Of a stretch of 5,637 nucleotides of DNA, positions 1 through 4,055 are shown piece after piece. Under the pieces are notes generated by a model. It was not told the origin of the DNA. It ran no database searches and saw only the letters and a program-made list of their open reading frames with translations. Position numbers and translations under genes: made by a program. Numbering within the stretch: position 1 is the first letter of the stretch; each line of letters begins with the position of its first letter. Source of the stretch: Patescibacteria group bacterium (GTDB lineage: Bacteria > Patescibacteriota > Patescibacteriia > Patescibacteriales > JAHJJO01); NCBI GenBank assembly GCA_018822835.1, contig JAHJJO010000030.1:1-5637 (forward strand), given 5' to 3'.

Positions 1-89
1 CCAACCTCTCCAATAGCATCAGCATTTTTAATTACACCTTGATTATGCGGCTGTTTAAAATGTTGAAGAACTTTTTTTGAATAAAACAT
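1..89 (-). CDS. nifU: NifU/IscU-type Fe-S cluster assembly scaffold, N-terminal fragment
   Basis: Reading leftwards from the ATG at 89-87 gives 29 codons plus two bases before the window edge. The peptide opens MFYSKKVLQHFKQP and continues with HNQGVIKNADAIGEVG. This matches the start of the NifU_N/IscU family: a YSxKVxxHFxxPxNxG motif followed by xxxADxxGEVG, just before the first cluster-ligating Cys, which lies outside the window. Family members act in the cytosol, where cysteine desulfurase supplies sulfur and a nascent [2Fe-2S] cluster is assembled on three conserved Cys before transfer to apoproteins. None of those Cys can be checked here. No clear Shine-Dalgarno precedes the ATG, but a promoter lies about 45 bp upstream. 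The gene is separate from the 312-871 unit because a terminator intervenes. The family call is fairly secure; IscU versus NifU/SufU cannot be decided from 29 residues. Confidence 0.82.
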   Translation of the reverse strand, partial: MFYSKKVLQHFKQPHNQGVIKNADAIGEV

Positions 90-132
90 AAAAAATAAAT
101 GCAAAATTTAATCGTATCATTTTTATACAACA

Positions 133-161
133 ATTATATCATATTTTTACATCTTACTCAA
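133..161 (-). promoter_or_regulatory. Sigma70-type promoter for the nifU-like gene
   Basis: On the minus strand TTGAGT (161-156) is followed, after 17 bp, by a perfect TATAAT (138-133). The -35 matches 4 of 6 consensus bases. Transcription would begin near 126, giving a leader of about 37 nt before the ATG at 89. It is correctly placed between the terminator of the upstream unit (241-280) and the nifU-like start. Confidence 0.6.
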
Positions 162-164
162 TAG

Positions 165-187
165 TGTCGGGAGTCGCACTCCCGACA
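165..187. repeat. Perfect GC-rich palindrome, 10-bp arms
   Basis: TGTCGGGAGT (165-174) and ACTCCCGACA (178-187) are exact reverse complements around a 3-base CGC centre, in otherwise very AT-rich intergenic DNA. A further CTCCCG follows at 191-196 and could pair with the left arm instead. No T-run follows on the plus side (only TTT) and none on the minus side, so it does not look like a standard intrinsic terminator. It lies just upstream of the -35 of the nifU-like promoter. It is likely one of the palindromic repeats scattered through this window. Confidence 0.75.
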
Positions 188-208
188 TTTCTCCCGTAAT
201 TTGTAAAG

Positions 209-229
209 CATTGTGAGACATTGTGAGAC
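209..229. repeat. Tandem 10-bp repeat, two copies
   Basis: CATTGTGAGA occurs at 209-218 and again at 219-228, followed by the first base of a third copy. It sits between the 165-187 palindrome and the terminator and has no coding context. It may belong to the same composite repeat element as the palindrome. Confidence 0.6.
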
Positions 230-240
230 GAAAGAATTGC

Positions 241-280
241 AAAACAAAAAAACAGACTAACATATTTTTGCATTAGCCTG
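241..280 (-). terminator. Intrinsic terminator of the BECR-like/DUF2283 operon
   Basis: Read on the minus strand, CAGGCTAA (280-273) pairs with TTAGTCTG (260-253) as an 8-bp stem containing one G-T wobble. A T-tract of seven T, then G and more T, follows at once (252-241). It begins about 30 nt past the DUF2283 stop codon. The plus strand has no T-tract after the stem, so it is unidirectional and insulates the downstream nifU-like gene. Confidence 0.8.
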
Positions 281-311
281 TTCACAATAAACCGTTAACT
301 AATATTCTTCA

Positions 312-536
312 TTAGCTCATTATTAATTCAACTGGCAAAGATTTAGTTGTATTATTAGCTAATAGTTTTGGAGATAGAAAATTAAGTTTTTCAAACCCAA
401 TCACTTTGCCCTTTTTATCTTTAACTAAAATAATTTCATTGCCTGTTTCTTCGGCAATATGTTCTTTTTCTGGCTTATCAAACCAAATATTTAAAGTATT
501 TCCAAAACTATCATAATAAATTTTTATTTTTTCCAT
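312..536 (-). CDS. DUF2283 family small protein (possible antitoxin partner)
   Basis: This 74-aa protein has the DUF2283 pattern: an initial strand KIKIYYDSFGNTLNIWF, an acidic stretch (EKEHIAEETGNEI), then IILVKDKKGKVIGFEKLNF. That corresponds to the family signature of YDxxxDxLxIxF, a glutamate-rich turn and a ξD-xxG-xVxGxE-like ending. There is no signal peptide or membrane segment, so it should be cytosolic. The family has no established biochemical role; members often lie next to small RelE-like or DUF4258-like genes. The start at 536 is supported by AGAAGG at 551-546, 9 nt upstream. The gene overlaps the end of the upstream BECR-like gene by 13 bp, so the two should be co-transcribed and probably translationally coupled. 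An intrinsic terminator follows the stop. The family call is confident; the antitoxin role is inferred from the gene pair. Confidence 0.8.
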   Translation of the reverse strand: MEKIKIYYDSFGNTLNIWFDKPEKEHIAEETGNEIILVKDKKGKVIGFEKLNFLSPKLLANNTTKSLPVELIMS

Positions 537-871
537 ATGTTTTTACCTTCTAAAATTTTACTTGTAATATATGCGGTAACAATATAGCCATCGCCGTTTA
601 AATACTTTATTACAACGCACAAATGGTATCGATTATATTTTTTGTAATATAGACAAACTTGATTGTCTGATTTGCTTTTTCTAATTTCATCAGGATTTTT
701 TAATACTTGCCTGACTATTTTTTCTTTGCCTTTAATCTGTGGGTGTTTTTCTAAAGTAATTTTATCCCAATAACTTTTAGTAGTTCTTATATTTTTGTCG
801 AAAATAGATTTAACAACAAAATATGGTTTAATTTCTTTTAACGGAGACGTAGCGATCAATTTATTATCCAT
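524..871 (-). CDS. Putative BECR-fold (RelE/DUF4258-like) nuclease or toxin
   Basis: A 115-aa soluble protein. After a divergent leader (residues 1-30) it shows TKSYWDKITLEKHPQIKG (31-48), an amphipathic helix ending in NPDEIRKSKSD (59-69), then strands VCLYYKKYN (72-80), YHLCVVIKYLNGDG (82-95) and YIVTAYIT (96-103). This order, with a His-Pro after a W/I helix, a PDEI element, a YYK strand, a cVV strand and a final TAYxT strand, resembles small proteins of the Barnase-EndoU-ColicinE5-RelE fold, including DUF4258-like toxins. Candidate active-site residues are H43, R54, K77, T99 and T103. These are assigned by pattern only. It is the first gene of an operon with DUF2283, overlapping it by 13 bp. 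A strong promoter ends 6 bp before its ATG and no Shine-Dalgarno exists, so leaderless translation is likely. Gene reality is confident; ribonuclease or toxin activity is inferred. Confidence 0.72.
   Translation of the reverse strand: MDNKLIATSPLKEIKPYFVVKSIFDKNIRTTKSYWDKITLEKHPQIKGKEKIVRQVLKNPDEIRKSKSDNQVCLYYKKYNRYHLCVVIKYLNGDGYIVTAYITSKILEGKNIWKK
546..551 (-). promoter_or_regulatory. Shine-Dalgarno of the DUF2283 gene
   Basis: AGAAGG on the minus strand lies 9 nt before the ATG at 536 and inside the 3' end of the upstream coding sequence. It fixes the DUF2283 start. It contrasts with the first gene of the operon, which has no ribosome-binding site. Confidence 0.6.
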
Positions 872-877
872 AAATTC

Positions 878-905
878 ATTATACTACTATTGCATAGACA
901 GTCAA
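878..905 (-). promoter_or_regulatory. Near-consensus promoter, predicted leaderless transcript
   Basis: TTGACT (905-900), 16 bp, then a perfect TATAAT (883-878) on the minus strand. Only 6 bp separate the -10 box from the ATG at 871, so the usual start point (7 nt after the -10) coincides with the A of the ATG. No Shine-Dalgarno could be transcribed. The geometry is identical to that of the promoter at 5138-5165. Confidence 0.75.
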
Positions 906-909
906 CGCA

Positions 910-938
910 TTTAGACTGGCTATTTCATAAAATATATG
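910..938 (+). promoter_or_regulatory. Weak candidate promoter for lepA
   Basis: TTTAGA (910-915), 17 bp, TATATG (933-938); each box matches 4 of 6 consensus bases. It would start transcription around 945, giving a leader of only a few bases. No Shine-Dalgarno precedes the lepA ATG, which fits a very short leader. The AT-rich context makes chance matches likely, so this is only the best candidate within the 80-bp divergent region. A direct repeat of TTCATAAAA occurs at 924-932 and 942-950. Confidence 0.3.
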
Positions 939-963
939 TTATTCATAAAACATGAATAACATA
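935..963. promoter_or_regulatory. 12-bp perfect inverted repeat over the lepA start codon
   Basis: TATGTTATTCAT (935-946) and ATGAATAACATA (952-963) are exact reverse complements around the 5-base loop AAAAC. The right arm begins with the lepA ATG itself and covers its first four codons. If transcribed in full it would sequester the start codon in a hairpin. If transcription starts inside it, it could instead act as a DNA operator overlapping the promoter. Confidence 0.6.
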
Positions 964-2868
964 AGAAATTTTTGCATTATCGCGCATATTGACCATGGAA
1001 AATCAACATTAGCTGATAGGATGTTAGAATTAACTGGAACTATTGAAAAAAGAAAAATGAAAGAGCAGGTTTTAGACAGAATGGACTTAGAGCGTGAAAG
1101 AGGAATTACTATAAAATTACAACCAGTCAGAATCAATTATCAATTATCAATTATTCACCCTGTTAAATCCTGTGGAGCAGGAATTTTGTCAGAGACAAAA
1201 TTATTTAACAAGGTAAATTACGAATTAAATTTAATAGATACGCCGGGGCATGTTGATTTTAGTTATGAAGTATCAAGAAGTTTGGCGGCCGTAGAAGGCG
1301 CTGTTTTATTAGTGGATGCGTCACAGGGAATTCAAGCGCAAACTTTAGCTAACTTATATTTAGCAATAGATCAAAATTTAACTATTATTCCCGTAATAAA
1401 TAAAATTGATTTGCCTGCCGCTAATATTAAAAAAACTTCAAATGCGATTGTTAAACTTCTTGGATGCAAAGAAGAAGAAATAATTTTAGCTTCTGGCAAA
1501 ACAGGAAAGGGGGTTGAAGAAATATTGCAAGCTGTTGTTGAAAGAGTGCCGGCGCCACATGTAGAGACGAGGCAATGCCTCGTCTCTACTACGGCAACAG
1601 CGACGCGGGCGTTAATTTTTGATTCAAATTATGATAAATATAGGGGAATAGTCGCTTATGTTAAAATTGTTAATGGAAAAATTAAAAAAGGAGATCAAAT
1701 TTATTTAATGAGCAATAAAACGCAAAGCGAAGCATTGGATGTTGGAATATTTAAACCAGACTATCAATCAACAAATGAATTAAAAACAGGTGAAATTGGC
1801 TATATTGTTACTGGCTTTAAAGAAGTGAACGAATGTGAAGTTGGCGACACTATCACCACTTTCAATAATCAACAACAGCAAGACAATAATATAAAGCCGC
1901 TTCCTGGTTATAAAAAAATAAATCCAATGGTGTTTGCGGGAATTTTTCCACAAGAAGGGAACGACTTTAAAGATTTGAGAGAAGCAATGCAAAAATTAAA
2001 GCTAAGTGACGCAGCCATGGTTTATGAGCCAGAGCAATCTGAAGCTTTAGGCCATGGTTTTAGATGCGGGTTTTTAGGGCTTTTGCATTTAGAAATATTT
2101 CAAGAAAGATTAAAACGAGAATTCAATTTAGATTTAATTATAACAACTCCAAGCGTGGCTTATCGTGTGTATACAAATGGAGATACACACGGAACACACG
2201 GAAATAACGAAAAATATATTACAGCAAAAACTCCGCAAGAATTTCCTGATCCAAGTAAGATAGGCGCAATAAAAGAACCATGGGTGAAATTAGATATTGT
2301 CGCGCCAAAAGAATATACAGGTAATATTATAAAATTAGTTCAAGCAAAAAGAGGAGTATATAAAAACACAGAATATATTGACGAGGATAAAATAATTTTA
2401 CATTATAACATTCCAATGTCTGCAATCCTGACTGACTTTTACAATAAAGTAAAAAGTGTTAGCTCTGGATACGCTTCTATTAATTATGAATATTTGGATT
2501 ATCAAAGCGCTGATGTGGTAAAAATGGATATTTTAGTTGCTGAAAACATAATTCAAGCGCTGTCCATTATTGTTTATCGCGATGAAGTTTTTAAGCGTGG
2601 CAAAGAAATAGTTAAAATTTTAAAAGAAACCTTGCAAAAAGAAATGTTTGTTGTAAAATTACAAGCAGCGATTGGAAGTAATATTATCGCTGCTGAACGT
2701 ATTTCCGCTATGAGCAAAGATGTGACAGCAAAACTTTATGGAGGCGATGTTACCCGCAAAAGAAAACTTCTTGAAAAACAAAAAAAAGGCAAGAAAAAAA
2801 TGATGGCGTCTGGAAAAGGAAGCGTAAAAATACCAAGTGATGCATTTATTAAAATTTTGAAAATATAA
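952..2868 (+). CDS. lepA: Elongation factor 4 (LepA), translational GTPase with repeat-derived insertions
   Basis: Ribosome-bound GTPase of the EF-G-like class that acts on stalled or back-translocating ribosomes in the cytosol. The GTPase motifs are complete: G1 AHIDHGKS (11-18), G2 RGITI (50-54), G3 DTPGH (96-100, with the catalytic His at 100), G4 NKID (150-153) and G5 SGKTG (181-185). The LepA-specific ALGHGFRCGFLGLLHLEI lies at 365-382 and the C-terminal domain ends in YGGDVTRKRKLLEKQKKGKK followed by a normal tail. At 638 aa it is about 38 longer than typical LepA. The excess maps mainly to residues 61-88 (between G2 and G3), 203-217 (linker from G domain to domain II) and 405-420, each built from inverted or tandem repeats; a further short glutamine/asparagine-rich loop lies at 305-313. 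The ATG at 952 gives the canonical MxNIRNFCIIAHIDHGKS start. There is no Shine-Dalgarno, and an inverted repeat covers the ATG. The family call is certain; all catalytic motifs survive, so the protein is probably functional. Confidence 0.98.
   Translation: MNNIRNFCIIAHIDHGKSTLADRMLELTGTIEKRKMKEQVLDRMDLERERGITIKLQPVRINYQLSIIHPVKSCGAGILSETKLFNKVNYELNLIDTPGHVDFSYEVSRSLAAVEGAVLLVDASQGIQAQTLANLYLAIDQNLTIIPVINKIDLPAANIKKTSNAIVKLLGCKEEEIILASGKTGKGVEEILQAVVERVPAPHVETRQCLVSTTATATRALIFDSNYDKYRGIVAYVKIVNGKIKKGDQIYLMSNKTQSEALDVGIFKPDYQSTNELKTGEIGYIVTGFKEVNECEVGDTITTFNNQQQQDNNIKPLPGYKKINPMVFAGIFPQEGNDFKDLREAMQKLKLSDAAMVYEPEQSEALGHGFRCGFLGLLHLEIFQERLKREFNLDLIITTPSVAYRVYTNGDTHGTHGNNEKYITAKTPQEFPDPSKIGAIKEPWVKLDIVAPKEYTGNIIKLVQAKRGVYKNTEYIDEDKIILHYNIPMSAILTDFYNKVKSVSSGYASINYEYLDYQSADVVKMDILVAENIIQALSIIVYRDEVFKRGKEIVKILKETLQKEMFVVKLQAAIGSNIIAAERISAMSKDVTAKLYGGDVTRKRKLLEKQKKGKKKMMASGKGSVKIPSDAFIKILKI
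1133..1153 (+). repeat. Heptamer tandem repeat inside lepA, three copies
   Basis: TCAATTA is repeated exactly three times (1133-1139, 1140-1146, 1147-1153). Its 21 bp keep the frame and encode part of the INYQLSII stretch (61-68) absent from normal LepA. It directly abuts the composite palindrome at 1157-1214. Confidence 0.8.
1157..1214 (+). repeat. Composite palindromic element inserted in frame in lepA
   Basis: The outer arms, 1157-1168 (ACCCTGTTAAAT) and 1203-1214 (ATTTAACAAGGT), pair at 11 of 12 positions. Between them are two further hairpins: CCTG/CAGG (1169-1172/1178-1181, 5-base loop) and AATTTTGTC/GACAAAATT (1182-1190/1194-1202, 3-base loop). Together they fold as a three-way junction that uses nearly every base. 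It encodes residues 69-88 (HPVKSCGAGILSETKLFNKV), which have no counterpart in ordinary LepA. The host reading frame is maintained. Confidence 0.82.
1561..1589 (+). repeat. Perfect 14-bp-arm palindrome inserted in frame in lepA
   Basis: GTAGAGACGAGGCA (1561-1574) and TGCCTCGTCTCTAC (1576-1589) are exact reverse complements around a single A. It encodes VETRQCLVS (204-212) in the linker between the G domain and domain II, where normal LepA has a short loop (VPAP, about 7 residues, LRALIFD). The next bases to about 1610 are unusually GC-rich for this genome and may also belong to the insertion. Confidence 0.82.
2164..2202 (+). repeat. Inverted repeat plus 9-bp tandem duplication in lepA
   Basis: CGTGTGTAT (2164-2172) and ATACACACG (2183-2191) are exact reverse complements with a 10-base loop. 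ACACACGGA is then duplicated head to tail (2185-2193, 2194-2202), giving in-frame THGTHG at residues 412-417. Typical LepA has a shorter loop here, ahead of the PxxFPDPSKI motif. This is the third repeat-built expansion of the gene. Confidence 0.6.
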
Positions 2869-2990
2869 CAAATATAATTTCCAATTTCTAATTTCTAATT
2901 TCCAAACAATTTCCAATGACTTAATTTTTTAATGTTTTAAAAAATGTTTTGGATATTGAAAAATTAAAAATTGATTGAAAATTATTTTTG
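2869..2990. repeat. Heptamer-rich imperfect palindrome filling the lepA-DUF4340 intergenic region
   Basis: The left half holds AATTTCC/AATTTCT heptamers at 2876-2903 (four in tandem) and again at 2908-2914. The right half is a degenerate reverse complement. 2869-2885 pairs with 2990-2974 at 15 of 17 positions. In a second register 2882-2911 pairs with 2973-2943 with few mismatches and a one-base bulge. An AT-only hairpin (2925-2932/2937-2944) occupies the centre. No GC-rich terminator, promoter or ORF is evident. It may serve as a weak terminator or be a mobile repeat; this cannot be decided from the sequence. Confidence 0.6.
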
Positions 2991-2995
2991 AAGTT

Positions 2996-3910
2996 ATGAA
3001 AAACAAAAATTTAATTTTAGGAATTGCGCTGATTGTTTTAATTGCTTTAGCGTATGCGTATCAAGGGCCGTTTCAAAAGTGGAAAGACAACCTTGGAAAG
3101 CCAAAAAATTTTTTAGCTAAAGTTGACATTGATAAAATTAACAAAATAGAAATTAAAAACAATGAAAAAGAAACTGTTTTAGAAAAAAAAGAAGAAAAAT
3201 GGAATGTAAATAAAACTAAAGATTTTTATGTTAATAAACTTACAATGGATGATGCGTTGGAATCATTAAAAAAAGCTGTTAACTCTGATTTAGAATTAGC
3301 AAGCGATAATAAAGACAAAAAATCAGATTTTCGCGTGGATGATTATGGTATTAAAGTAAAATTATATCAAGACGAGGCAGTGCTATCTAATTTTATAATT
3401 GGCAAAATGACTTCTGATTATTTAGGCACTTATGTTACAGAACAAGCTTCAGATAAAACTTACGTTGTTAAAACAAATTTATTTAGCGCATTTAATCAAC
3501 AAGAATGGAGGGATAGTACTATTTTTACTTCTGATAAAGAAAAAATTAATATGTTGCGAATGCAATATCCAAACACTCAACTTGTAATTGAAAAACATGA
3601 AGATGAATGGAAAGGCATTAAGCCATATGAATTTTTAGTCAATCAAGAAAAAATTGTTGCGATTTTAGATTTAATGTCTGATTTAGTTGCTGTAGAAATT
3701 CCTGAACAAAAATTTGAAGGCACAAAATTAGACAAACATTTTATAATTGTTCAGGCAAAAGGCGATGATAATATTGATAATGTAATTATGATTGGCGGTG
3801 ATAATGGCGAGGAATTATATTATGCTAAAAGAGCTGATAGCGACAATATTTATTTAATTACAAAAGAACAGAGAGATGAGTTGGATAAAAGGATTGGGGA
3901 TTTGAAGTAA
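2996..3910 (+). CDS. DUF4340 domain protein with N-terminal membrane anchor
   Basis: A 304-aa protein from the ATG at 2996. The opening MKNKN is followed by a single hydrophobic segment, LILGIALIVLIALAYAY (6-22), without a lipobox, so it is probably anchored in the membrane with the rest outside the cytoplasm. Residues 42-180 fit DUF4340: VDIDKINKIEIKNNEKETVL, a W at 69, an alternating helix/strand region, then a YVVKT strand and the WRDSTIF motif (171-177). Residues 183-300 repeat the same plan (KINMLRMQYPNTQLVIEK, W at 205, LYYAK, IYLITKE), so two tandem DUF4340-like modules are visible. DUF4340 proteins often accompany GldG-type ABC exporters; here no ABC gene is in view and the next gene is an adaptor remnant. 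An in-frame TTG at 2975 would add seven residues ahead of the anchor and was rejected. No good Shine-Dalgarno is seen. The molecular function is unknown. Confidence 0.85.
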   Translation: MKNKNLILGIALIVLIALAYAYQGPFQKWKDNLGKPKNFLAKVDIDKINKIEIKNNEKETVLEKKEEKWNVNKTKDFYVNKLTMDDALESLKKAVNSDLELASDNKDKKSDFRVDDYGIKVKLYQDEAVLSNFIIGKMTSDYLGTYVTEQASDKTYVVKTNLFSAFNQQEWRDSTIFTSDKEKINMLRMQYPNTQLVIEKHEDEWKGIKPYEFLVNQEKIVAILDLMSDLVAVEIPEQKFEGTKLDKHFIIVQAKGDDNIDNVIMIGGDNGEELYYAKRADSDNIYLITKEQRDELDKRIGDLK

Positions 3911-3934
3911 GGTATGACAAAGCAAAGCGGAAAC

Positions 3935-3972
3935 AGACATCGGGTGTCGGGGATTTTAGACACCCGATGTCT
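3935..3972. repeat. Perfect 14-bp-arm palindrome at the truncation point of the adaptor gene
   Basis: AGACATCGGGTGTC (3935-3948) and GACACCCGATGTCT (3959-3972) are exact reverse complements with a 10-base loop. It starts 24 bp after the DUF4340 stop. No T-tract follows on either side, so a classic terminator is unlikely, although the stem is strong. The adaptor-like reading frame begins immediately to its right. Confidence 0.8.
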
Positions 3973-4055
3973 CTCGCCATTGGACATCCGATTTTAATAA
4001 AATCAGGAATAGCATAGATAGCGATTATTATGATGTTGATGAAACCATAAATAAA
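3973..4055 (+). pseudogene. In-frame 5' remnant of the adaptor gene lacking a start codon
   Basis: The frame of the 4056-5090 ORF stays open upstream to a TAG at 3957-3959. It reads SRHWTSDFNKIRNS followed by IDSDYYDVDETINKM, running straight into the annotated Met. The polar, helix-like composition matches the coiled-coil part of CPR MacA/HlyD-like adaptors. It contains no ATG, GTG or TTG start and no Shine-Dalgarno. It is therefore probably former coding sequence cut off at the 3935-3972 palindrome rather than a true 5' leader. Confidence 0.55.

Noticed and set aside
939..1136. Minus-strand open frame opposite the lepA start
   Set aside because: Antisense shadow of the lepA GTPase domain; its sequence has no family resemblance and lepA is unambiguous.
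1133..1214. CRISPR-like or intron interpretation of the repeats in lepA
   Set aside because: No repeat-spacer periodicity exists, and the frame stays open across the element with conserved LepA sequence on both sides, so splicing is not needed.
2659..2916. Minus-strand open frame across the lepA end and heptamer repeats
   Set aside because: Its first part is the heptamer repeat (low-complexity W/L/E/I/R peptide) and the rest is the complement of conserved lepA codons.
2975..2995. TTG start seven codons ahead of the DUF4340 ATG
   Set aside because: It lies inside the intergenic repeat, has no ribosome-binding site, and would put MKIIFEV ahead of a normal MKNKN-plus-hydrophobic-anchor beginning.
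2978..3018. Possible hairpin flanking the DUF4340 start codon
   Set aside because: Pairing is nearly all A-T with a two-base bulge; in such AT-rich sequence this is expected by chance.
3935..3972. Reading the palindrome as an intrinsic terminator for the DUF4340 gene
   Set aside because: The stem is strong but is followed by CTCTCGCC rather than a T-tract. The same lack of a T-tract applies to 165-187.
3914..3997. Short plus-strand ORF of 27 codons through the palindrome
   Set aside because: No Shine-Dalgarno and no recognisable product; its codons are mostly the palindrome itself, in a different frame from the adaptor remnant.
3990..4004. GATTTTA-A-TAAAATC inverted repeat
   Set aside because: A one-base loop cannot form a normal RNA hairpin, and it lies in AT-rich former coding sequence; probably chance.
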